From the NCBI GenBank assembly GCA_961205875.1, contig OY540819.1, forward strand, positions 5,768,501 to 5,832,500: a stretch of 64,000 nucleotides of DNA. The letters are read 5' to 3'. This document shows, piece after piece, positions 1 through 10,497 of the stretch. The DNA is from Sialis fuliginosa. Lineage: Eukaryota > Arthropoda > Insecta > Megaloptera > Sialidae. The position numbers were made by a program, and so were the translations under genes. Position 1 is the first letter of the stretch. Every line of letters begins with the position of its first letter. Below the pieces are notes generated by a model. The model had not been told where the DNA came from, made no database searches, and saw nothing but the letters and a program-made list of their open reading frames with translations.

Positions 1-267
1 ACAGTAAATTTTCAATTCTCTCGTCTTTATAGAACGAACATAAATTATTTTTAAATAAAATATGTATACCTAAATAAATAATACTTAAACCCATATTAAT
101 ATTAATGATAATAAATTATTTATGAATTTTGTTTCTGAAAAACTATATCAAACAACCTTCAAACAAGAAATCAATCAAAAACAACTACATGGTCAAATAA
201 AGTACCAGAAAATTAATTACTAATCTAAAACATATTTATTTCACGGTGCTTCGTATTATGCCAGATA

Positions 268-300
268 CAGTGGCGTAACTAGTATACAAGCAAAGGGAAA
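268..300 (+). repeat. hAT-like terminal sequence, single end
   Basis: The sequence begins CAGTGGCGTAACTAG, which fits the CAGTGGCG-type terminal inverted repeat of many hAT transposons. No matching opposite end (CGCCACTG) was found nearby, so this is a truncated copy or a chance match. Confidence 0.35.
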
Positions 301-845
301 GAAAAGCAATTATATTTCAGTAAATGTACAGTAGCAGTTCAGAAGGCATTTTTTTTTAAATTAAATTTATATAAAATTAATATTCGATTCGCAAAGAATA
401 ATATTTATATTGAATACATTACAATTCATATTTACTAAATTGTGAAACGCAATTACAAGACATTTTAAAATAAATTTTCGACAATGCCAAAGTGATAATG
501 TAATGCATTAATAGTAAATATGCTATAAATTTTTGATTACAGTAAGTAACCTTATTGATAACCTGCAAATGAGTTATAATACGATTAGTTCTTGTAATTT
601 TAAATTGTTCTGTTATTTTGTGATATGCTTTACAACTAGTTCATACAACTGATTGTGTTAATAATATTATTCTACATTTAAAAACTGATTTATAATATAC
701 ATAAAAAATAACAAACTGATAGCCACTCATCATCAATACCCAATCAAATGATAGGACAAAAAATTATAGGAATATTTGAATGACCTTTTTTGTTAGTCTT
801 TTAATTTGTAAATAGGTACTAATAAATGACTTTTTTGCTCGCCGA

Positions 846-902
846 TCTGGGCTATCCTTAGCCCCAGACCACAGGACTAAAATCCTGTCAACCCCCCCCC
901 CC
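846..902. repeat. Twin hairpins followed by a C11 run
   Basis: Two short hairpins sit side by side: a TCTGGGCTA/TAGCCCCAGA stem (846-868) and an ACAGGA/TCCTGT stem (871-888). They are followed directly by eleven C residues (892-902). The segment is more GC-rich than its surroundings. It could be the edge of a decayed transposon, but I recognise no family. Confidence 0.45.
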
Positions 903-3839
903 TCCTATATGGAGACCATTGTTTTACATCTTTTGTTTTATCTATTTAATAATTTTATTGATATTTTAAAGATTTTTTTTATTGCAGAATTTTAAAATAA
1001 TAAATTATTTTTTATAAGCCCCTTTTTAAAGGGCCCCTAAAAATGGTATAAATACACACTTATCTAACAGAATAATGTCATGAGATAGGGTATCATCACT
1101 GGAAAAAACTAATGTAACTAATAACTACAATAAAATGGTGTAGATGTAATTAAAGAAAAATATGTATAACTCAATTTATTGTTAAAATACCGCCATTGGT
1201 AAGTAACGTAGTGTTGTTATAATTTATTACCAAAACTCAATACATTAAGTGAGTAAAAGGAAGAAAACAAGATAAATGTTCTGTCATTATTTATATAATA
1301 TCCGTTTCTTTTGTCAACTTGCTTACGTCATAAGTTTTATGTCGCTTTAAGCGAGTAATATAACAACGATTGCTTTAGTAAACACGGGGAAATGCTTTTC
1401 TTAAACTTATATACAAATTGGTTTTACAATATACAGTAACATTTTTTATATATTGTAAATATGTAAAAATATAACGAATTTTCTTCTTGTTTTTCATTAA
1501 CCGTTATGTTTGCTGATATTTAAGTACCTACATATTTATTACCAGGTTTGGTTTAAGATTTTTTAAAGCCCGAAGAAGAAAAAATATTTAGTCCAGTTTT
1601 TAATGATCGTACTTCAAACTTGGAAAATAACCGTCACGATGAAATGAACAATAAAAACAAACATCTAATGAGAAGAATTTATATGTAGCATTCTCCACCA
1701 CTGAATTTTTTTTTTAAAGTGTTTGCTCAATTAGAAAACGTAATGTACAACTAGACTTCGCAAAACTTTAGCATTATTAAGCTGTTTATACTGCCAAAAG
1801 CAGTAACACATACATTGGTAAATAAAAACAGATATTATACTCTAAAGATACCTACTATAAAATTAAATATAGCAATGATAAAAAATATTAGTACATAGCT
1901 TAGTAAAAATAACGTACAACTATTTCATGCCTCTGTAAAGAATTTATTATTGATTTCAATTACACAATAGTAACTACTTATTTTTACACCTTCAATAACA
2001 ATGATTACAAACACGATATTAAATTATTTGAATGAAGTGTAATAAATTAAAGAAAAACTCAAAGAACCCGAGGTTTAAGAAAAGCGAAAACATTATTAAA
2101 TTCATACGGAACCAATTTAGATTATCATCCGTATCAATTATTGTTTACTGCACTTAAATGTTTCCAATTATGATATTGAATATGTCACATCAATTAATGC
2201 AATCTTTTATAAGCAGTAAAATGTTGAAATCGACACGAAATTTATTTTTCGGTTTGTTATCGTTTTTAAATAATATAAATAAACCAGTTTTAAAGAAACG
2301 ATGAAGTGACAATAGGCGTTAAGTATATATTATTTATTGAAATATAATTGAGTATTCGTATGAAAATAAATTAACAGTAAGTACTTGTCAGCCTACAGAA
2401 TTTTGTTAGTTAATAGTAGTAATTAAATAGATTTTTTTTGAGTGTACTAATAATATTTAAAAATTATAGTTCGATCGGCTTTAGTAAACTGTTTTAGATT
2501 TAAACCGATAAACTTAAGATAATATGTGTGTTTGTGTAATATTATTGCGCTATAGTTAATGTTTAAAATAATAAGTAATAAAATAAAATCAATGATTAAT
2601 TGATTTTGAAGCTTTTTTTGCAATTTACTTACAAAAAAATGTTAAAAATAAAAACAATGTACCCATTATTAAAATATATTGTATGAATTGTTATAAAAAT
2701 TAAATAGTTTAGAGAATATTACAAAAAATTAATTAAAAAGCATTATGTATCAACTATTAATGTTATATTTTTGTCAACATTAAAAAATATATGTATATCA
2801 AATACATGTTTATAGTTAGTATCAATTAGAATCTATAATTGATTGATAACTAGCCATTCGGTAGCAAAAACATATTTTTAATGATTATCTTACACGATCA
2901 GGGACATATTTTTTATAATAGCTATTTAATCTCCGTTTTTTTTAAAGTAGTTTTCTTTTTCCACGACTCATATACTATACATATTATAACTATGCATATA
3001 TGTGTACAAATGGAGTACACAAATAATAAAATTACTTCAAAGATCAAATACTCGATTTATAGAATCTTAAGTGTACCTATATGCACTTAAGTCGAATATG
3101 TATTTCTATGCCATCAGTAAGTACTTAGCTATTATAGTAAGTAGTACTTAATATGACAAAGTAACATACATATATGTATCTATAGAAGTATAGATTAATA
3201 TGATATTTGTTATCAATTTTAATACGTACATTATACATATTATGTAGGTAAAACCTTAAAGTTACATATATTAATATTTTATATGCGTGATTATACACAG
3301 CATCTATGTCACATTCTCCAAGAAATACTTCTGTAAAAGTTTCAACAAAATTCGATTTACCTGCCTCCTGGTATATGTGACATTTTATTAAAATGCATTT
3401 TAAAATCCAGAATTACTATTTAAAGTTCGTCACGATCAAAATTAAAACTGCCATAATATAGAAATTATAATCTATCGTCAGGGTACAAAATTTTTAAATT
3501 CTGATATAGTCGAAAATACTAAATATTTAAATTAAAACAGGCTCCAAAACGAATATAATTAATATTTTTTTAACAACGCGCAACAAAAAGTGAAATACAC
3601 AATCAATTATATATGTAGATATATTTAAAGCAACCTTTAAAACAACTCGAGTATATTTAACTGATTAATATTTTAGTAAGGTAGTAAATTACCAAATAAC
3701 TCAACTTATGATAATTATATGTTACAATTTGTTTCTATTTTTACCACAGAAATTATTTCATGGTTAACTTGATGAAAGCAACTAAAAGTGGCCACACGAA
3801 ATCGAAGACATTGCATCAGATAAATTCATTAATTGATCA

Positions 3840-3990
3840 CGTTCAGTTAGGCAGCGTGCATCTAGCATACAAACATACACACATACAGGGAGGTGGGGGT
3901 GTGTAGTAAGGTTGTATGCATGAATTGTGAGTCCCAACCTTCGTGAGAGACTTTAGAGTACACAGGTGTGGCAGCCGAACGCGCAGGAAG
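3840..3990 (+). other. Possible non-coding 5' exon or regulatory segment
   Basis: About 150 bp are noticeably less AT-rich than the flanks and contain CpGs, alternating CA/TG stretches and a G-rich core. The segment ends GCAGGAAG followed by GTTAAA, a weak splice-donor match. Short ATG frames in it close at once, so if transcribed it would be untranslated leader. This is a compositional call only. Confidence 0.15.
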
Positions 3991-5977
3991 GTTAAATTAT
4001 TATATGTTTAGTTAATCTATGCAGGACGCGTTTTACTTGATGTGATTAGATATTGTTTATTTATTTATTTATTTAGAGAATTAGAGCAAGAGATTGTTGC
4101 TGATAAAAATAATTATGAATTCTTTGGTTTTCGAGGTTGTTTCTTGAATGCATACAATGTTTTATTTTACGTTGCTTGACATTACGTGTATTTTTTAAAT
4201 TTCTATTAGAATATTCTGAAGGTACGAAAATTGCAGCAAGTTTTTTTTAATTTAAATTTATCTATTTATACACATAGATTTCTCATATATCAACTTGTGA
4301 CCCGCAGCCACATTTGAACAAATTATATTTAATAACTTGTGGTTATTAAAAATGCCTGAAACGGGTTTTATTTTCCCATTGTTTTCTTTAAAATAGTATT
4401 TAAAATATTGTTTAGATTTAGTTATTAAAAATTTTCATTGTAATTGCTATATTTTTCTTAATTTATTATGTTTTGTGTGCATTGGCGTTGAATTTAGGGT
4501 TAATGGGGGTGCGGACCTTGAATTTTTCGGGTTACGATTGTGATCCGTCGTGAACGTAAGCTATTTTCTTTTTTTGATATTTGCACATTTTAATGTTTAA
4601 ATACCTGTGATTTAAAAGAAAAATTAGATGAAATATAATGAAAATTATTATTTATAAAGTATACTTATACTTTTAATGAAATCTAAAACTTTTAATCAAC
4701 TTTCATGGTTTTAATTTCACTTTTCATAGAAATATCAATTCGAATACATACAAAAGTTAATTTATAACATGATATATTAAATTTTGTCACGAACGTGATC
4801 GGACGTGAGAAAAAAATACAATTCGTGAGCAAAAATTACTCACACGCCCAACTTAATCCAAAGTGAAATTATTTATTTATGTGCGGCCCTCAAATAATTT
4901 TAGGTTGTCTATGCGGCCCGTGGAGAAATTTGAGTTGGCCAGGCCTGACATAAACGAAAAATATTTCATGATTATTAAAATTACCTAGTGTATATTAATG
5001 TATTCAACTAAAGAAATAGCGACAAATACATAATTCCTATTTTAAATTTGATAACATAATCTACATATGAATTATATTACGCCTTTTAAACAGACTATTA
5101 TTTTGTTGTTGATAAAATCATACACTTTATGATCGATTAAACATGAAAATTAAAAAAAAAAAGTTTTTTTTAGTCTCAGCAGAAAATATGGTAATTGGAA
5201 TCTAAGACAAAAGAAACTCGCCAATGTCCAGATATTAAAATAAATTGTGCATAAAGTTACCCACGCTAATTAACTTTTCATGTAAAATACCTACATTAAT
5301 CGAACAATTTTGTATTCATAAAGTGGAATTCATTATCACTTATAATCTATTTAATTCTATTTTGACATTTATTTATATCTATAGATATGATATTATTTAA
5401 TAATAAAGGGGATTTTCTGATTTATATTACTTGTAACTTTCTCAATAAATATGTATGTATATTTCGATATAATTGGAAACTATATACAATGTATCTTAAT
5501 AAAGGTCTTAATCAGTATAATAACGATTTGGTTGTTGCAGTGGACATCTTCAGTGCCCTAAAAATATCTAAAAGTTAGTATTACTTTTAATAATCCAAAA
5601 ATGTCGCTGAATAAGAGCTATCAACAGTCATTTCATATATCTCTCCATCTCTGTTTTGGTAAGTATTCCAAATTTTGGAATTGAAAAAACATTTTTAAAA
5701 GTCAAAAAGAAAATACGAATTAAGAACCCTAATAGCATACACCCAATCAATTTTGTTTACATCCAAAGACATTGTATACAAAGACTAAGTGAGTAATAGC
5801 ATTTTATGTAAGTCAGCGTCAATCATAAATAATAAGAGAAAAAAAAATTGAGTATCTAAGTGACGTGGTCTGACGTTTCAATTTCTGGAGTATCTTTATT
5901 TTGTGGTCCACAATCTTGTTCTTTATTTTTCTACAGTTATCGTTTCCGACTGGTTCACTGTCTCTATGTCATATTAT
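3991..5977. other. AT-rich non-coding stretch
   Basis: No gene or complete element was recognised. A TTTA simple repeat lies near 4057-4075. A GC-richer patch near 4490-4560 ends GTGAACGTAAGC, which resembles a splice donor but has no supported exon. Confidence 0.5.
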
Positions 5978-5986
5978 ATGTATGGG

Positions 5987-6510
5987 CAAGGTATATAAAG
6001 ACAAGGTAGTTTCAACAATTCCTTGACCAATCAGCGTTGGCCCGGGAATTGACGTCACCTGGGGGATCTATTCAAATGTCATAAATTTTTAATAGAATAT
6101 TAATTACAAAAAATTCCTTTATTTATTGTTGTTTTCGTATTTTTTGATATTTTAACAACACATACAATCAAATAAGTACAAATTCAACATTGCAAAATCA
6201 TAAAAAAGCTGTCACAGACAATTTGGTCTATTCGAGAAGCATCATTTTTACTATTCTTAAGTTGGCAATACGTTATGTGATTCTGAGAGCTCTTTATGAT
6301 TTTGCTATGTCGAATTTGTACTTCTTTGATTGTATGTGTTGTTAAAATATCAAAAAATACGAAAACAAGAATAAATAAACGAATTTTTTGTAATTAATAT
6401 TCTATTATAAATTTATGACATTTGAATAGATCCCCCAGGTGACGTCAATTCCCGCGCCAACGCTGATTGGTCAAGGAGCTCTTGAGACTACCTTGTCTTT
6501 ATATACCTTG
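5987..6510. mobile_element. Mutator-like foldback MITE, 524 bp
   Basis: Two inverted arms of about 224 bp (5987-6210 and 6286-6510) match nearly base for base and leave a centre of only about 75 bp. The termini read CAAGGTATATAAAG inward. The 9-bp direct repeat ATGTATGGG flanks both ends exactly (5978-5986 and 6511-6519). Long terminal repeats with a 9-bp duplication are typical of Mutator-like (MULE) non-autonomous elements; P-type or other foldback elements are the alternatives. There is no ORF, so movement would need a transposase in trans. Both arms carry a CCAAT box and the CRE palindrome TGACGTCA. Confidence 0.85.
5992..6057 (+). promoter_or_regulatory. TATA, CCAAT and CRE motifs in the left arm
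   Basis: Reading inward, the arm holds TATATAAAG (5992-6000), CCAATCAG (6027-6034) and the CRE palindrome TGACGTCA (6050-6057). The same set recurs in the right arm: TGACGTCA at 6440-6447, ATTGG at 6466-6470 and CTTTATATA at 6497-6505. CREB/ATF and NF-Y are the known binders of such motifs. Whether they are used here is inference. Confidence 0.4.
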
Positions 6511-6519
6511 ATGTATGGG

Positions 6520-7295
6520 TACATCGAAGTTGATTGAAGTACCAACATTAAAATTTAGAAAGACAAAAGCTCAACACTGCATCTTTAGAACTAGTAAATA
6601 TTAACCTCATCGAAATATAACAAGAAAATATTGCATTTTTGATAGATCTCTATATGCATGTGTGAATGTACAGATAAAGAATAAGTGTGCGGGCGGGTAG
6701 GACACCACGGCTGTATACTATAGTGTATATCAACCTGATCTTAAACCGGGTCAATCAGCACTACTCGGCCGCATGGTGTTATGAAACATTATTGGTAACA
6801 GTATCTACACGACATCGCGCGTTTATCAAGGACAGATCGTGTTATATTTGTGGCTGCTGCACTACTCGAGTATTACAAACACATACTGTATGCACCTTAC
6901 ACGTATCTACTATACATATTTATAAAATAAATCAAACAGGTATTAATAATACGTTATTTAAAAAAAATATTAAAATTCGACTAGTATTATTATTTATAAA
7001 TTCCCTTAATATCCCTATAATAGGCATTTTAACAAATTCCCAATAAATCTTGCAATATATACATAGGAACTATCAACAAAGGATCTAATCGAGTAGATCA
7101 TCATATGTATGTGATCAAATCCCAAATTTTCTTTATTTGCATCGGTCTTGTTTTGCTAATTTCAAAACTTTTATATCAGAACACTGAAGAGTTATTAAAA
7201 AAATATATATGTCATTGTTTCATTCATTTATCGCCAAATTGAAAACATTTAATAGAAATAATTTTTTGAATATTTTTCCTTTATAATCGATTCGT
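6520..7295. other. Non-coding stretch with an unassigned open frame
   Basis: A plus-strand frame of about 119 codons (6687-7046, GTG start) crosses a GC-richer patch at 6680-6900. Its first half has Arg and Cys residues, but no family was recognised and the second half is AT-driven. A frame this long is not surprising by chance in 64 kb. Confidence 0.3.
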
Positions 7296-7795
7296 TTAAC
7301 CCAGCAGTGGATACGTGAAAAATCCTGATGTTCTGGAGACATTGGGTTAAATTGACCCGTTAGACATTAGGGGCACTATTTAATTACATAATTATTTTAT
7401 TATTAGGTAAATAAATGTATATAAATCACATAATATACCCTAATTTTTATTTTTATTTCTAAGATTAGTGAATGTATATATACAACATAACAATTATGAA
7501 AATGTAATTATTTTTAATCACAATATATTGAATTAATTCAATATCATTTGGAACTGAAATACATTTTTTTTAATTTGTCAGCCATGTTGTAAAAAAAGTA
7601 ACGTTAATGGGGACGTTGGGTCAGGTTGACTCATCAACAACTTTTAGGAGGAATAAAACACCACGTTTCTGTGATAAACTCAAACTACATGACTCAATTT
7701 GAAGGCAGACTGACGGACAAGTAAAGAATTAATTTTATTTTGTTAATATAACTCTTCAGAGATGTCGTGTCAGATCGACCACACGTCTTTATCAT
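7296..7795 (+). repeat. Possible TTAA-type element remnant with a repeated motif
   Basis: TTAA (7296-7299) is followed by CCCAGCAGTGGATACG, which resembles a piggyBac-type start. Three spaced variants of a near-palindrome follow: GGGTTAAATTGACCCG (about 7343), GGGTCAGGTTGACTCA (about 7618) and GTGTCAGATCGACCAC (about 7768). No matching right end with TTAA was found, so the element would be truncated. Confidence 0.25.
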
Positions 7796-7987
7796 TTCTG
7801 TTTTTATAATATATCGCTTTAATTATACAGCATCATAAGAAAAATAAAAAAACTATTAGATTACAATATTTCAGTGACATTTAAAATCCATACAATATTC
7901 ATATATTATTATTCTTTTAATTAAATTAACTATCAATTTCTATTTACACAAATGAAAACATATTTATTAACAAACGTATTGGCATTC

Positions 7988-8060
7988 TACAGTAGAACCT
8001 CGATAAAACAGAATAGTCCAAGCGAGCAGTCGTCCGATAAAACCGTTTTATATGAGTAAT
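7988..8060 (+). repeat. pogo/Tigger-like terminus, single end
   Basis: A TA dinucleotide (7988-7989) precedes CAGTAGAACCTCGATAAAAC, which closely resembles the terminal inverted repeat of pogo/Tigger elements (CAGTAGAACCTCGATT-type). The following bases include CGATAAAACCG, an internal echo of the end. I did not find the opposite terminus within a few kb, so this is a truncated copy. Confidence 0.45.
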
Positions 8061-8454
8061 AAAATATTAATTATACCTACATACATTTTCTATTTATAAG
8101 TTCATTCAATCTAAAACCAAAAATAAACAATAAACCCCCATAAAAATTTCATTTTCAATGCTCAAATAATAAAAGAAACTAAAATACTCATGAACAAATT
8201 ACAAAAAAAATATTTTCATTAGACAATCCCACGTATTTTATATAGCACCATTAATAAGGTTACTTAACTAGGAAGTTTAAAGAAGTAAGTACCAAAGGGC
8301 TCTTGGATGCTTTGACCTGCTTTAAATTAATTACAACAGATATACATACACAAAATGTGGTGCATGCCAAGGCTGGGCGATACGTGAATAAAGATGTTAT
8401 GTGTTTCTTAAATCCGTATTTAAATTACGCTCATTATACAGATTAGGCCATAAT

Positions 8455-8500
8455 CAGTGTTTCTCAACTTGCTTGATGCTACGATTATGGGTGTGTACTT
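8455..8500 (+). repeat. hAT-like terminus, single end
   Basis: CAGTGTTTCTCAACTTGC matches the CAGTGTTTCTCAA-type end of many hAT MITEs. No reverse-complement partner was recognised downstream. Confidence 0.35.
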
Positions 8501-8824
8501 GTTAATTGAATTAATTTTTTTATGGTTATTATACGTATATAATTAAGACATTTGAAGATATCTTTCTTTGTAATTAATGTTTCTATGGTTGTACACCGAG
8601 ATATGATTTCCTGAAAAATTTTGTTGATTTTAAAATTTTCGAATACCGGGAAAAATAAAATAATAAATATTATTAAAAACTACTTCTTGGATTTTTATGT
8701 CATATTAAAAGTAAATATTAGTAAATTAGTAAATAAAATAGGACGGTGAGAACATTTAAAAGAGAATCTTGAAAAAAACATGTGTCGCTCAAAAGTTCAT
8801 AAAGCATAAAAAATGTATGAATTC

Positions 8825-8894
8825 TCGGAAATCAGGAACAGGAAATGTAATTTCCTATTACTGATTTCCGAAGATGAAAAATTCCCGGGAATTT
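8825..8894. repeat. Tight hairpin and adjacent 16-bp palindrome
   Basis: Arms 8825-8846 and 8850-8871 are inverted 22-mers with three mismatches and a 3-base loop. Just downstream, AAATTCCCGGGAATTT (8879-8894) is a perfect 16-bp palindrome. Both belong to a patch rich in GGAA/TTCC. Transcribed, the hairpin would be a short stem rather than a typical miRNA precursor. Confidence 0.6.
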
Positions 8895-9862
8895 GAAAAC
8901 ACTAACCGAAACAGAGATGGGATTCAACTTAAATTCTGTAGAAACGATATCACATTTATTTAAAATGAGTTTCATCATTACTCATATCATAGGCGCAGAA
9001 AACATAAGAAGTAGGGGGGTACAATAATACAGATGTTAATTAATTGTATTTCAATATATGAGAGTTAAGGATCTTTTTACCATTACTTAAAATTTGGTGA
9101 ATGAAATAAAGAAAGAATTAATCTAACACAATAAAAAAAAATTGGGAGAAGAAGAAAAAGAAAGAAAGAAAGTTGTTCTTACCCTAGAAGAAAATTAGAA
9201 AATTGAAAAATTTGAAAAACTAAAACGCTGATTTTTTTTAAATAAACCAATCACTCGAATAATTATAAATTTCATTATATTTGAGAAAAAAAACTTTATA
9301 AGATTCTTGGATACGAAACTATAATCTTGTAGACATAATATAATCGTACGAGAACATTACCTTTAATCATAATAATAAAATTCTCTAAACAGTCGTAAAA
9401 TGTTTGTAAACATGTTATGACATAATTCCGACATAAATTTATTGCAAATCGTAAATTAATTTCAAACTTTAATAATTAAATAATCTATAATACACCAATA
9501 AAATTAAATTATTACTGTCGCATTTACTACGCGTGTACAAAAACAACATTTATCACAGTTTAATTAACTCAAGATCAGGATGTTGTAACAACGGAGGCAA
9601 TATTTGTATACAACTGTAAATAAATTATATATGTAGTTCAAGTCCAAAATTTTAGATCCGTGATTGGTATCTTGGATAAAATAAAAATACATTTTTATTA
9701 GAGGTTTATCGTTGGGCGTGGACTGCATATGTAATATAGCTGCTAGGAACTTGAATGAAATTGAAGTGTATGTGTACTCTTTCACTTATAACATTTGTAC
9801 ACGTTCAAAAATCTGAGTACAGGATTTTGTGTTTGTATAAAAAATTTGGTTTTATTTTTATA

Positions 9863-10497
9863 CTAGCGCATTGGACCCGGTGTTACCCAGGTTAATATCC
9901 ACAAAATCATAGTGATCTAAAATATTCAACATGCCCACAACACACAATATATCCACAAATTATATACCTAAACCTTGCCTATCCATTAGTGAAAACCGGA
10001 ATAAAATTCGTTCAGTAGTTACTAAAAATTCGTCTAAAATTATATTTTCAAACTCTCAGAAAACTTAGGTCCCGTCTTAAAATTTGTATAAAAATAAAAA
10101 AATAATAATAAATAGGTTAGCAACAATCATAATCAATTTCGATATTTTACCTTTCTTAGAAGTGATTTCAATATATCTAAAAATATTTAATTGTTAACAT
10201 TTGTCAAAAATAGTAAATCATTGAATTCTGTATTTCATGGCTACATGTTTTTATTTTATTCTGTGGTTTTTATATAAATGACAGGTGTATATATGCTGTG
10301 ACATCATGGAAACAAAATACAACTTGATAAAGATTTTTTTAGTCTTTTGATGTTAGGTTTTCATCAAATACTAATAGCCATACGAACATGCACAGAAAAA
10401 TGATATAGCTATTGGTAAATACCGTATTGAAATCGGTTCAGTAATTCCCGAGTCAATAAGCCTTATACAAATGAACATTCATTTTTATTTATAGAGA
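9863..10497 (-). mobile_element. Non-autonomous Helitron, 635 bp
   Basis: On the minus strand the element starts TCTCTATAAATAAAAATG and ends GCGCTAG. Its insertion point lies between A and T, as Helitrons require. A 5-bp hairpin (CCTGG/CCGGG) lies nine bases before the terminal CTAG. The second copy at 44701-45080 shares both ends and an internal block around CAACTTGATAAAGA. No Rep/helicase coding is present, so this is a HINE-type derivative that would rely on an autonomous relative. Confidence 0.72.

Larger units (their letters stand above)
1..3839. other. AT-rich non-coding stretch
   Basis: No reading frame here looks coding; the longest frames are what chance gives in AT-rich DNA. Apart from the hAT-like end near 268 and the twin hairpin with C-run at 846-902, which are listed separately, I see only A/T-rich simple sequence. 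Confidence 0.6.

Noticed and set aside
6687..7046. 119-codon plus-strand frame as a gene
   Set aside because: GTG start, second half AT-driven, no recognisable domain. A frame this long is plausible by chance in 64 kb of six frames.
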